The notes below the pieces were generated by a model. It worked only from the letters and a program-made list of their open reading frames with translations. It was not told the origin of the DNA and did no database searches. From assembly GCA_003344405.1 (NCBI GenBank), contig NOWV01000176.1, positions 1 to 64,000 on the forward strand: a stretch of DNA of 64,000 bases, written 5' to 3'. The stretch is from Trichoplax sp. H2 (taxonomy: Eukaryota > Placozoa > Uniplacotomia > Trichoplacea). Made by a program: the position numbers and the translations under genes. Numbering within the stretch: the first letter of the stretch is position 1; every line of letters starts with the position of its first letter. Positions 13,401 through 26,002 of this stretch are shown here, piece after piece.

Positions 13401-14728
13401 ACGATCTCATTACTTCCATCATGAAAGTCTATGAACTAAGGCCTACAGGATACGTATATATTGAAACTGATATATTGCTAGATTGATATAGCAAAAGTAA
13501 AGTTGATTTCTTTAAAAGCTAGAAATTATTTTTAACAGCTTATTTATTGATACTATGTTTTGTACATATCATAAATCACGAAATTAAACCGACCGTTTTA
13601 ACAGGATTAATGTTATAATTATAAATGATTAACGTTGTTGGAGATGATATAGTTTGTTTTATATGTTATATAACTTTCTCTCGTATGACATCAATAATAT
13701 CTTCATAAATAATAATTGGTCCAGTCTTGGCTAATTGTATCATTGTAGGATATCATAAAATATACATTCAAATAGTCATTTCATTAATGGCATGTGCGTA
13801 TTTTACTTTACATGTAGAAATTAATAACCTTGATAAGTTGTATGATACAAAGCTGTAACTAAGCATGATCTTATTTTGACAGCAATCTGAATTAGCTATT
13901 ATTTGGGAAAAGTTTAAATTAATCTAAATGTCATATTCGACCCTTTACAAAAAGAGATTAGATGGAACGCATCCTTTAATACAATCCGTGAATATGTAAT
14001 AATTTCATCTATAAAAATTGCATATCTTGTTTTGGAGCTGACAGTTCATTAATAGTTAGCGATTAATTAAAGCATCCAACTGTATCTCTTTTAATTAATT
14101 GGGTAACAGTTTCATTTAGAATAAAAGTATAAGTAATTTCTGGCTCCAGTTCGAAGGGGATACGTACAAAAATTTATCGTTACTTTTACCCTATGACAGT
14201 TTCTGTAAGAAGATTGTCTGAAAAATAGTTTTCTTTGAACCTAAAGGATTTTTTTATACATTTTATTCATTATCATATTTATATTAATTTATATGATTTG
14301 AGAATTCTATTTCCATGATAATTATAATTGCACAGATAAAATAAGCTAAAAGAAGTAGGAAATTAACAATTTAAATTCTGATTAAATTTAAAAATCATAA
14401 CTTGAAATAGAAATTGAAAACAAACTATCAATGATTCAACTAGAATTGTTTTCAAAATTCTCGAAAAATTCGGGTATTGTTTCTTTTCGTTTAAATTCTA
14501 TACGAATCTCTTATTACGTATTGATGTATCTCAATGCTATTAAATTGATATATATAATTGCTAGTTTTTGTAATATATACGAGATTTATATTGTACATTA
14601 AAGAAATTTTTTGCTATTCATCTTTCTGAGGAAGACAAAATATTTCTTCTCTTGAATTATATTTAATCTCTCATTGATATTCTGTTTTTGATATACGTAT
14701 GTTGTAGGAAAATCCAATTCTGCTTAAT
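7454..14728. other. Gene desert between the GPCR genes
   Basis: More than 7 kb of AT-rich sequence with only short, motif-free open frames on both strands. No tRNA, rRNA or large repeat was recognised. The last few hundred bases should contain the promoter or 5' untranslated region of the second GPCR. Confidence 0.4.
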
Positions 14729-15940
14729 ATGACATTGAAAAATTCATCCTTTAGTATTCCCAATCAAACAAGATCATGTATCGATGACGGCAATTTTGAA
14801 TCTACGCAAGGTATCATCCTCATTGTTAAAATTGTGGCATTTATTACAATCTATACAGTCTCCACAGTTGGAAATCTTATTATTGCTTACGTTATTGTTC
14901 GTACTCATCGATTGTGGACTTTTACTAATATTATGATGCTAAATTACAGTATTGTAACGTTGCTATTCTTAGCGTCAGGATTATTACAATTTATAACCGA
15001 TATAATCTATCGTGAATCATGGCCCTTTGGAGAGTTCCTTTGCAAGATTACATATTCTTCATTTGTTGTAACTGTAGTTGTGTCTGCATTTTCCATAACC
15101 TTTATGTGCTATGCACGCTATCGGGTTATCTGTTTACCGCTTAATATCCAGCCAAATCGAAGACAAGCACTCTATAGTATAATATTTTCTTGGGTTGTAG
15201 CTATTGCTTGTATGATTCCCTATGCTATAGTTTTAAAGATTACCCGCTATGGTAAGAATGATTATTGTGTCATCGATAGCTCGTGGGGAAATGGAGGGCA
15301 TCGACCTGTTTACGATTTTAGCATTTTTGCTATTACCTATTTTATGCCTATGCTGGTAGCAACTTATTATAATATTCGAGTAATAAAGGGCTTGAAAATA
15401 GGTCGAAGTTATCGTTCCAAAAGTCATCATAAATTAAGTGGCAATAGCTATTACCAACCAGATGAAAGTATTGATCAAGTTAAAGAGAAATTACGCCAAA
15501 TGTCAGTATTTATATTTACAGCTTATTTAATAGCTTGGTTACCTTATTGGATTTATGTTCTGTTAATTAATACTAAAATCTTAAACGCCATCATACTACA
15601 GGTTAAAAAATTCGATTGTCATATCATATCAAAAGTACTAATAGTTCGCACCTTTACCAAGTACATTGCTTACTTTTATAGCACTTCTAACGTCTTTGTT
15701 TGCTACTATTACAATCCTCATTTTAATGCTGCCTTCAAGTCCATCTTTTGCTGTAAACGATGTACAAAGGGTTCTGATTGTTCATTCGATCAAGATCAGC
15801 GTTTTTGCTCTATCTATAAATGTAGTTATCGAAGTGATACACCAATATATTCTTCACGCGGTTGCAACGAAGATAGGTTGGTTCACTCACGTAAAAGTTC
15901 TTCTCATTCCAGTATCACGCAACAAATTACATCGGTATAA
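14729..15940 (+). CDS. Divergent class A GPCR, single exon
   Basis: A 403-residue seven-transmembrane receptor. TM1 carries N49 in TVGN, extracellular cysteines C105 and C180 can form the usual disulphide, TM5 has P207 and TM6 reads AWLPYW (W270, P272). The rhodopsin fold is therefore clear. Several activation residues are changed: the TM2 aspartate is threonine (T77 in NYSIVTLL), DRY is ARY at 129-131, and TM7 reads N-V-F-V-C from N321 where NPxxY is expected, followed by the usual NPxF of helix 8. The N terminus has glycosylation sites; the tail of about 60 residues is Cys/Ser-rich. It is intronless and in a gene-poor setting like the receptor at 713-1711, but clearly not its close duplicate. 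The frame is long and uninterrupted, so it is not an obvious pseudogene. Ligand and G protein are unknown. Confidence 0.9.
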   Translation: MTLKNSSFSIPNQTRSCIDDGNFESTQGIILIVKIVAFITIYTVSTVGNLIIAYVIVRTHRLWTFTNIMMLNYSIVTLLFLASGLLQFITDIIYRESWPFGEFLCKITYSSFVVTVVVSAFSITFMCYARYRVICLPLNIQPNRRQALYSIIFSWVVAIACMIPYAIVLKITRYGKNDYCVIDSSWGNGGHRPVYDFSIFAITYFMPMLVATYYNIRVIKGLKIGRSYRSKSHHKLSGNSYYQPDESIDQVKEKLRQMSVFIFTAYLIAWLPYWIYVLLINTKILNAIILQVKKFDCHIISKVLIVRTFTKYIAYFYSTSNVFVCYYYNPHFNAAFKSIFCCKRCTKGSDCSFDQDQRFCSIYKCSYRSDTPIYSSRGCNEDRLVHSRKSSSHSSITQQITSV

Positions 15941-17944
15941 GTTATAATGATCTAAGCTGAATTATGAAACAGAAATCTTATCATAGCGCTGATGAAAATT
16001 TTTTATTATACAAACTATTACTAATGCAATATCAAAATGATCATTCATAGTATGCGTATACCCATGATTTAAAAAAGAAGAATTTTACTCATGTATATCA
16101 ATTACGATATTTGCACCTTAAAAGAGACATTATTGTAAAGTAGTAAAATATCTCCGCTATCCGTTACTTCTGGCTACATCCTTAAAAAAGGTTCTACGTT
16201 ATTGCCTGTAGGTAAAAAATTCTTCTTATGATTATTGTAGTAATTATTGATGCAAGTTAGATAACCCTATACCCCAGTCGATGTCACATAGTTTAGACTA
16301 GATATCGATCTATAAGAGATAGTAATAGCGCGGAAGTGGTTATCAATTCTTTGTAATAGTAAAATAAAAGTCATTATACCATGAAATTTCGATGAATATC
16401 GTGATGTTGTTGACTTAAAAATCCAATTTTATGCGAATGGTAAATAATTCATAAATTGTTAGATTACGTATGTATGTAAATAATATGAATATTGTAACAT
16501 TAAACTTATTTTATATCATGAATTATCTAATCAATTTATTATGTTCACAATGAAAATCTTCGTTTGCTAGTCTAATTTTGAACTGCACTTGTTACTAACA
16601 TTAAAATGCTAGTCTGTTCTTAACTTCTCTATATAGTGGAAACAAGATTGAATTTTTTTGCCAAATCGTGATGATAACATTTTCATTATTTATCTTGTCC
16701 TTGCGTGATACCTAAGAATGGATAACACCTCTTTAAGAGTGTATAATATAATTATAAGAATAAAGTTAATCATCCTTATCGATATCAATCAAGGTATAAT
16801 ATATCTATAATTTGATCTACCTAATAAAATCACAATATTCAATAAAGAACTTGACAAAATCAACCATTTTTCCATTCTATGTGAAAGCAATGTGACTCGT
16901 TGAATCATTTACAATCCTTTTGTTTTTAATTGATATCTGGTTGACAGAAAGTCAGCAGGATATACGAGAACCATACGTATATGCTGAATGTCAAATATTA
17001 TAACGTAATAAAGTAAATGCTTTCAATGATAGCGTGATCAAAGTTTTAGTTGTTAATATTTTCCCATGAATCAACAACATAAAAGTAATTAAGTTACAAT
17101 GAAGATTGTGCAAAAATATTGGCATGTTTGGAAATCCCATTTGGACAATAGGTTCAGATCTCCATAACCTTATGAGGAAGATTTCCAAGCTAGAAGAAGA
17201 GATGATGACCTTCTCTACCAGGATATTGTTATTTGTCTACTGTATATATGTACAGTATATCTTCATATACTAGCCTATCTCGCAAATCCAGCAGCTTGTT
17301 GCAAATAATAAGCATAAATTATGTTACCTTTTCTTGTAGACGCATACGTAGATATACGACGTCAGCATATGCAGAGTATAATGAATAGAAATATTATAAT
17401 GTACCTGCTTTGAAAGTTTTAACGACATAATCGCCTCAGTAGAAAGGATTTTTAATTCGTTTTTGTTACATTTTTTAATTCATAAAGCTGGCTTTTAATT
17501 GATTTACTCATATCAACGTAGCTAGTAGTAATAGTACTGCATTTTTTAGTGACTTCATGTAAGTTGCTATGTCTTGATCTATTGACAACATTTTTAAATA
17601 GAAAAAAAACCAGATGATGGTTTTCTAACAGGATATACCGTACATGTATCGCTTGTACTTGAAGCAAATATGAAACAGTAATCATATTGTTGGGTTTATA
17701 CATATCTAAAACATATATTGAATATCATAATAGTCGTCATGGAGTGGCATGAGTTTAGTACTTGAGTTAAATTCTTAATTAAATATGGAATTACTAATAT
17801 GCACTACCGTAGGTTATAATACTTGCCTAGTTTAAGACGATTAATTGCTCGTAACCCGACAAAATATGGTAATTCAATGCCCGTGCTTAGCGCGTAGAAG
17901 CGTGATAATGTTGCTACCATTACTAAATAAGTCATGCGCTCGGA
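15941..17944. other. AT-rich flank 3' of the second GPCR
   Basis: No gene is supported. An AATAAA at 16363-16368 is the nearest clear polyadenylation hexamer after the GPCR stop, about 420 bases downstream. Minus-strand open frames near 17.0 and 17.5 kb lack any recognisable feature. Confidence 0.4.
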
Positions 17945-18270
17945 TTTCTAAGCGTCCACAGCGAGTAGATCGGGAAGTCTTCTTGTTCATAGTTTTTGTA
18001 AGTACAGTTACAGTTGGTTTTATTGCAATAAAGCTTGATTTGGGTTTTAAATCCAGATAGTCTGATTTATTGAAGACCCTTAAGAATTGGCTTTACTACA
18101 CGTCATGTTTCTAAGCGTCCACAACGAGTAGATCGGAAAGTCTTCTTGTTCATAGTTTTTATAAGTACAGTTACAGTTGGTTTTATTGCAATAAAGCTTG
18201 ATTTGGGTTTTAAATCCAGATAGTCTGATTTATTGAAGACCCTTAAGAGTTGGCTTTACTACACGTCATG
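17945..18270. repeat. 163-bp tandem duplication
   Basis: Units 17945-18107 and 18108-18270 begin with tttctaagcgtccaca and end with acacgtcatg. They differ at only a few positions, so the duplication is recent. A short open frame entering the first copy is not conserved as a frame through both copies. Confidence 0.93.
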
Positions 18271-19685
18271 TTGAAAGATTCAATAGGTACTGACCTAGTT
18301 GACTAATATATTTCATTTCGCTATCGTATTACCGTAATATTGCAGTTAAATTAATCCAATGTTGAAAATCTATCTAATCTGTACCTAAAGTTTAGTTATT
18401 AATATCAAAGATGAAGTACAAAGTGCAACTGGTCTACAAGCTTAATGTCTACCCTTCATATTTTCAGTATTCAATGAAAAGAAGTTGCCACTATGATTTA
18501 GTGATAACGTTTATACCACATCTCGGTTCTTTGAATAAGATTACGAGAGTAATTGTTAATTTAATTATACTCGTATTCACTCATAGGTTGTCAAAATGAG
18601 TGGAAGGATTTTAACTAGCGCATTTACTTAGCCATAAATCGCTATGAGAGGGATTACAGTGTTAATATGACTGATAAAATCGCCGACATCTGTCGTAGCA
18701 TGGTAATTGTTTCTAAGCAAGACCACTTTCTCCATACTGTGTCGAATCTTTTGTTTGAATCATTCTCAGGCTTAACACAGGATCAATTGAGGACGTGGAA
18801 GTGATCACTGTTCTTGCTTGCATCTTTGATAGGATCGTCATTAATACACTTGCAATGAGATACATTGATTTCTCCGAATCTTTACAATACAAGGTAAAAT
18901 GTACTGTCCATTATATAGAGAAGATGTCGAAACGAATTGAATGAGTAAACACCAATGTAAGACATTGCATTGACTGAAAAATAAATGGACTAGCAAAAGA
19001 TCTCGTCGCAGCTTTTGAGTAATAATGCTCAGTTGGCAACTGCTACTTGCACCTGTTTGCACCCTACTCATTGACATCAGTGATAATGGAAGCAACGAAA
19101 AAAGTATTTTCTTCACCACTGTAGCTGATGTCCTTTACCGAGTAATTATTATCGTATTGGGATACAAAGTAGCAGCTCTTTTCGCTGTAGCAATAGTTGA
19201 TGTCGTTTACTAAGCAATTATTTCATAAGATCATCTACGCAATCAAAGTCGAAGTCCATTATCATTATCACTAAGCTATTATCATTGATAGTACAGTATA
19301 GTGTGCTGTAGTTGATTATATGCTTTCTTGACTGAATACACAACAGATGGAATTGAGCAATTACATAATTATTGAATCAGCATTTGATGCTTGGTAAAAT
19401 AATTATAGATTGACCGTAAACTGCATAGTTTATGTAGACTGTTTGGTTCTAGGACAAGTGCCACCCGGATGATCGCCATCTATAGTATAACTCAATCTTA
19501 AAGTCAATGTGTCTTACATTATAAAAAGCAACATATAAATGTAAATGATAGATAAATTAGAAAGGATTTTCCATTTATTACTAGCTAAATAGTTCTTCAT
19601 GAGTAGAAAATACCGGTGAAAGTCATGAGAGGCAATTGTCCTGATGCGACCTAATTATTATTATTACGCATCGCTAGTGTAATAA
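18271..19685. other. Region without a supported gene
   Basis: Contains overlapping short frames on both strands around 18.8-19.2 kb that are hydrophobic but carry no motif, start context or splice structure I can defend. Confidence 0.4.
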
Positions 19686-21000
19686 GCTGAAATCATGATA
19701 TTAGACGCAAAGTCGGATTAACCACCAAAGCTATTCCTGCGTTCGACATGCATCTCCTGTTGTGCTGTACTTGATGATGTACAGAGACTAGTCATTGAAG
19801 GAAAGAGGGCCATTGGCCAGCTTCCTCATGACTCCACTTGCCTTATAAAAAAAGCATTACTACTGTCATGAGCTGAAATTATGATATTGGACTCCAATTC
19901 GGATTAACCATCAAAGTAGTTCTTGCGTTGGATGTGTATCCTGTTGTACGTGATGGCGTACATGGACTACTGTAGTCATTGAACAAAAGAGTACCATTGC
20001 CAGTCGGCCATCAGCTCACTCATAACTACATTTCTGTATAGCCTAAAATACATCGCTACTGTCATGAGCTGAAATTATGATATTGGACTCAAACTCGGAT
20101 TAGCTATCAAAGTAGTCAAAGTAGTTCCTGCGTTCAATGTGTATCCTATTGTACTTGACGGCGTCTATGGACTAGTCCTTGAACGAAAGGATACCATTGC
20201 CAGTCTGCCATCAGCTCATTCACGACTAGACTTCTGTATTGCCTTAAAAAAAACTTGGCTACTGTCATGAGCTGAAATCACGATATTTGACTCGAATTAG
20301 CTATCAAAGTAGTTCCTGCGCTCAATGTGTATCCTGCTGTACTTGATGGCGTACAGGGACTAGTCATTGAACGAAGAAGCTCATAAGCCAGCTCACTTCT
20401 GTATTGCCTTACTGTCATAAGCTGAAATCATGACATTGGACTTTAATTCGGATTAACCATTGTAGTGTAGGGGTTGTTAGCCCTAAATATTTGCCGTTTC
20501 ATCATACTGGCCTTATCCACACTTACTTTAAGACGTACAGTTAGTTCTACACTACATGCTATCACTCTATTGCCTACACAGAACTACTTTAATTAGCTGA
20601 AATCACTACAACCATCAAAGTAGTTCCTACGTTCAATGAGTATCCTGCTGTTCTTAATGGCGTATAGGGACTCGTCATTGAACGAAAGAAGGCCATAGGC
20701 CAGCTCACTTCTGCATTGCCTTACTGTCATGAGCTGAAATCATGACATTGGACTTTAATTCGGATTAACCATTGTAGTGTAGGGGTTGTTAGCCCTAAAT
20801 GTTTGCCATTTCATCATACTGGCCTTATCCACACTTACTTTAAGACGTACAGTTAGTTCTACACTACATGCTATCACTCTATTGCCTACACAAAACTACT
20901 TTAATAAGCTGAAATCACGACAACCATCAACGTTCAATGAAAATCCTGCTGTTCTTAATGGCGTATAGGGACTAGTCATTGAAGGAAAGAAGGCCATTAC
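19686..21000. repeat. Degenerate tandem array, ~140-200-bp units
   Basis: The phrase gctgaaat(c/t) recurs at about 19686, 19872, 20068, 20271, 20421, 20596, 20733 and 20908. Each is followed by recurring blocks (attcggattaacca, caaagtagttcctgcgtt, gtatcctgctgt, gggactagtcattgaa). The last part shows a higher-order duplication of about 312 bp: 20421-20732 closely matches 20733 onward, including a shared block beginning tgtagtgtaggggttgttag. The array ends where the GC-richer island before the SLC35A3-like gene begins. Confidence 0.9.
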
Positions 21001-21828
21001 CAGTCTGCCATAGCCAGCTAACTTGCCACTACAGTCACTGGCTCACTGCGCCATCTTTCTCATCGCTAGTTGGGGTTGGCATGATTGACAACGTTGAAGG
21101 TGTCACAGGTGCGATCGATCGATCGCTGGATGCTACAGCTGCAGCCGGGATAGGACAATGGAGGAAAAGTAAACTCTGCTGAATGCGTTGTTGTAGTGTG
21201 CGCGTTCTACAAGCGATAGTCTCATGTTTGAAACATACAGTCTTGATATAGCCTAAAACAAGAGTTTTCCATGCCAGAATCAGTCCATTCTTGGCTATCC
21301 AGGGCAGTACAAAAGTTGGACATAAGCGTGTAGCACAGCCAGTCATTGGTCGTGGACAGAGGGACAGACAGACAAAGCCCACTGTCCAGACTGGACAGTG
21401 GGCAGGCGCATACTAATGACGAAACGATCCTTCCTTCCGTTTATTCCTCTTGTAATGGGACAAGAATGAAAGCAACCTTGACCAACTTGGCTCGTCTAGA
21501 AGTGGAGACATAGAATAAGAGATTATTAAGCTATAGAGTGGCTATTAGAATTACGAAAGGAAAGCCTTATTAATCATCCAATTGACGAAGCAATTACATC
21601 CTTGCTACCAAGGGGAAAATCACTGGATCCTACGCGTACTTGGACTGGCGTTGAGAGTCGCTATTTTGCCCTTGACTACAAATTGTAAACTGGCTGCAAC
21701 ATCGTTCAATAGTTTACCCTACTTTCTTCTTAGCCTATTGGCACACACAATCGATACGATTAGCAAAGTTTTCTATTACGCCTCTACAGCAATCTTACGC
21801 TAGTTTCAACCTATCGAATAGGATTATA
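21001..21828 (+). promoter_or_regulatory. GC-richer promoter-like island of the SLC35A3-type gene
   Basis: Base composition rises well above the surroundings just 5' of the transporter start. It contains a YY1-like GCGCCATCTTT at 21048-21058, the perfect 16-base palindrome GCGATCGATCGATCGC at 21111-21126, and a 13-bp inverted repeat with a one-base centre at 21377-21403 (arms GCCCACTGTCCAG and its complement). Open frames here overlap on both strands and look non-coding. A promoter and 5' untranslated role is inferred from position. Confidence 0.5.
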
Positions 21829-24800
21829 ATGAAAGAAAATAAAAATAGCGATGGTAGAAGTAATAGCAATACGGATCCGACGATACGAATCGGTACCATC
21901 AATGTTTCGCTAAAATATATTAGTTTATTTACTTTAACGCTTCAAACAACCGCTTTGGTCTTGATCATGCGATATTCTAGAACTATACCTAGCAAGACGA
22001 TGTATCTGGTCACTACTGCAGTGGTTATTGCTGAAGCGATGAAAGTCATTACTTGCTTGTTCATCATCTTTCGACAAGTCGGCTTCAATTTTCATAAGTT
22101 TACTGCAGTCGTTCGCGATGAATGTATTGGACAATTCTCTGAGACGATTAAATTGGCTATTCCAGCTGGGCTTTATACGGTGCAAAATAATTTACTCTAC
22201 ATTGCTTTATCCAACCTGGACGCAGCTACATATCAAGTCACCTATCAGTTAAAAATTTTAACTACTGCTGTTTTCTCCGTCACCATGTTGAGTAGGAGAC
22301 TCAGCTCGACTAAGTGGATTGCATTAGTCTTACTCATGGCTGGTGTCTCATTGGTTCAGGTGAGTGTAGACAGTGCTCTACTTGTAAGAAAGTTGCCGTA
22401 AGCACACTTTCAACGCGTCCAGTGCTTGCAACATTATCAGCCATCGTAGCTGATTTACCAGTACAACTTACATGGTAACAAGTGGACTGCATTCAAGCAG
22501 CTACCTCATTGAAATTGGATAGATTTCATGTTATCCTCCAATAACGACCATTTCGTGCATGCTTAAAAGTAGCGTAAATGTTATAGAGAGTTATAAAGAT
22601 GTACAGGCAGTCCTCCAATTGGACAGTTTATCTACTGCAGTACTATGGATACAATCAAATATGACTTTGGATTTCTTGAGTACTCTTACAATAGTCGTAG
22701 ACTGCGGAGGTGATACATACAGTAGACGAATTTGTGCATCATTTATAGGTATAGACAACCACAACCTACCAATCGATGGATATGGACATCACTTCTGATT
22801 GACCTAATGTATTATTATCGATTTATATATTATTAGCATCATCAAATTACTAACTCACTTTCGAAATATTTAGATGCCAACGAAGGGGCCACATAGTTCC
22901 AAAGATTTATCTAAATCGAAGCAATTCTTGGGATTAGTTGCTGTCCTTACTGCTTGTTTATCAAGCGGATTTTCCGGAGTTTATTTTGAAAAAATTTTGA
23001 AAGGTAGGCTACAGTGTTCTAGAACGCGTATAATACTCTCAGCATTCTTTACGCTTCTGTTCCCTCCATAATGCGATATTATTGACACTAACGTTAATGT
23101 TTAGTACATCAGTCTATAATTAATTCTTATCCATTAATCAACCATCCCATTCATTCGCCATTCAGTGATTATTGCACTTTACTAGAGTTATATACTAATA
23201 TCAACAACAATTATTCATATCTGTAATGCATCGTACAGTACTGTGCATTCTGGCAAATAAGACTATAAGAACAATATGTATATAATATTCAAATTGCAAT
23301 AAAATACTTGCAGACTGTGTACGCTTAGACAATATCCAGGCTTATTAATGACATAATTAACAGGCAAGCTAGTTGAAAAAATGTGTCGTTATGGATAGTC
23401 TAGTTACTGTATTTTGTAAATTGTAAGAAAGTCAACGTTATATGACATCTCCATGAATAGATTGATGACATATAGTAGTAATATTAACTAATAATTTACT
23501 ATTTCGTGCATTACAAGTATTTTGGTACTAAAGAAATCAACTAGGTATGCTATACATTTTCATTATTCATTATGCGGATCTATGCAGTTGTACTTACTTT
23601 ACTGTACACTTTTCACGACCTCACTGGATTACATTATATAGTACAGTATGTCCCCATAGATAGTATCTACAAATATTATTTAGAAAGCATTAAATATAGA
23701 ATATTTCACAACTTGTGATGATACCGGTAATCAAATACCATACTCGGCCCATGTTGAAGATTTTTACTTGTACTTACTTACATACGATCAATATGGAGAC
23801 ACTCTTTCGCTTAGAGGTACCGATAATTCATTACTAATAAATGAAAAATTATAGCAATGATGTTACTCCTTGATATTTTTGACCTAATACTCTCCTATAG
23901 CAGACCTTACACATCATAACATTGTGTTATAGTGACCACGTAGTACAGTAGTATCTTGAAGGTATCACGATATTGCTTGAAAATTCAACGAAAGATGAGC
24001 CTTATTTATCTGTCAAAGTTAAGGTGTTTACTTAAAGGCAGATAGATATACTTTAATACTCTGATTGTTACTTTATCACCTACAAGAGACTGATCCCTAC
24101 TGTACATGCAACGGCATTGGCTTCTATTAAATCATTTGATTTCTCTGCTAACTCTATGGTTATCATCTATATTGCAGTTGCAGTTGTAATGGTGCCAAAC
24201 AGCTACCTTCTTGTCATAACGCCTATGCAGTACTGTAGGTTGCTAATTCTATTCAGACTCAACGAAACTGACTAAGGAGTTTATTACAACTGAAATTGCC
24301 CATTCGCCCTATGTTTTATAGTAATCTTCGATCACGAAAGTAGTAGTTTACACTTTGGTAGGGCTAGTATCATACTGTATTACTAAAGTAAGCCTGACTT
24401 TATCATTTACCAATATGTGTTGTCCATGACAATCTCCATAAATATTTTATTACCACTGACTTTTAGATCTCCAATCTGTGTAACCTGTTCATTTATACTG
24501 TAGGTACAAAGTCTTCCATTTGGGTTCGTAACGTACAGCTTGGTACATTTGGATTTATTTTCGGTTTAATGGGAATGTTGTACAAAGATTACGATGCACT
24601 TGTTAAAGATGGTTTTTTCCAAGGCTATAATAACATTACGTGGATCGTCGTAAGTTTACAGGTAATGCTACACTGCTTTAGTATGTTTTAAACGCAGGTT
24701 TAGATTATTCTTGCGCTCGATAGCAAGGCTGTACCGAATGTTGGGAATAGGATTATCATCAACTATGTATGCTGTCGTAATCATAACACAAATTTTTTTT

Positions 24801-25059
24801 TCAATCATCATTGCAGGCTATTGGGGGTTTGATAGTCGCCGTTGTTGTAAAATACGCTGACAACATCCTTAAAGGATTCGCTACATCGATCTCAATCATA
24901 ACATCTTCACTTTTATCTTATTACGTTTTACAAGACTTTATTCCATCTCAATTTTTTGTGTATGGAACTTGCATTGTACTTGTCGCCACTTATTTATATA
25001 GTAAGCCTGACGCCCCAGCTCCTAGTCCGCCGACTTCTTCAGCAAGTAACAAAGTCTGA
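21829..25059 (+). CDS. SLC35A3: UDP-N-acetylglucosamine transporter, SLC35A3-type (Golgi)
   Basis: A ten-helix nucleotide-sugar antiporter that should import UDP-GlcNAc (possibly UDP-Gal) into the Golgi in exchange for UMP. Four exons, 21829-22359, 22874-23003, 24504-24661 and 24817-25059, join in phase to give 353 residues. Hallmarks are [13 protein letters not shown] at 135-147, the [14 protein letters not shown] block in exon 2, GFFQGYN in exon 3 and [12 protein letters not shown] at 285-296. Human SLC35A3 has about 325 residues; the extra here is mostly a charged Asn/Ser-rich N terminus. [10 protein letters not shown] and FFQGYN favour SLC35A3 over SLC35A2, but substrate cannot be settled by sequence alone. 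Donors and acceptors are all GT/AG. The start ATG follows a stop-rich leader. It ends tail-to-tail with PFDN2. Confidence 0.93.
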
Positions 25060-26002
25060 ATAGACGTGAAATAGGATACTGGAGAAGCTGAACTATCGTC
25101 GAATTATCCAATTCATTTCAGCATAAATGACTATAATACGCTTTTAGCGTATCGCAAATGAGGCGAAGCAACGATATCGAACGAATTTAACTGGCGTTTT
25201 CTTAGGATAATCACTATATTATAGACTGATGTTCAAATTCATTTTAATCTATATTTAACTTACAACGTGTGCGTAAGGACTTGTCCATCATTATGATTTG
25301 GATATATACAGATATTACGTAGGTATGATATTATTATTATTTTATTACAATTTGATGATGAAACCGAGATTATACTAATTTGTGTACTCGTATTTTAATG
25401 TATTTGGTAGTTACCGTCTTAAGTTATTGTTGTTGTCTCCATTGGACATACACGTCCATTGTGTTTAATTAATGTGAAGACAATCTTAAACTATTGGCGT
25501 GTGATATAGCACAACTAAAGTTGCATAAGGGAAATCCATCGGAGAATTCTTGCTCAATTATTGAAACTGAACTCTTTCACGATATACAGACTCTTTAATC
25601 AAGAAAATTACAAAACGACATATACCTAGTCAGAAAATCATATACAACTAATTATATACAAACAGTAGCATAATGATTTAGATTGTTTACCGAAATAGGT
25701 ATACGGTATAATCAAAGCAAAAGTGAACGTATTGTTTTCAGAATCTTACTAAAATGGCACTAATTCAAGATAAATTAACTAACGATTCCTTCATTTATGT
25801 TATTAGTAAAATATCTCCAATACCGCTTACATAACAATTGAAAATTATCCGTAATCCATACGGAAAACAGAATAAAACTTGACGAAAAAGTACTTGTCAC
25901 TGTAGATGAGTAATTGCAGTGATAGGTAGTTACAATTGAAGATGAAGCAAGTGCATCCTTGATCAACGATAGTTTAAATTATAATTCTTGATTGGTAAAC
26001 TG
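25060..26002. other. Convergent intergenic region between the SLC35A3-type gene and PFDN2
   Basis: About 940 bp receive the 3' ends of two convergent genes. It is AT-rich and no independent gene is visible. A short minus-strand frame at 25775-25966 is Ser/Thr-rich and lies just 3' of the PFDN2 stop, so it is more likely untranslated sequence. Confidence 0.4.

Noticed and set aside
15233-15947. Frames overlapping the second GPCR on both strands
   Set aside because: Shadows of the GPCR coding sequence in other frames.
17845-18060. 71-residue frame entering the 163-bp duplication
   Set aside because: Not preserved in the second copy; no motif.
21035-21382. Minus-strand 115-residue frame, Cys/Ser-rich
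   Set aside because: Lies in the GC-rich island with overlapping frames on both strands; no start context, splice structure or family resemblance.
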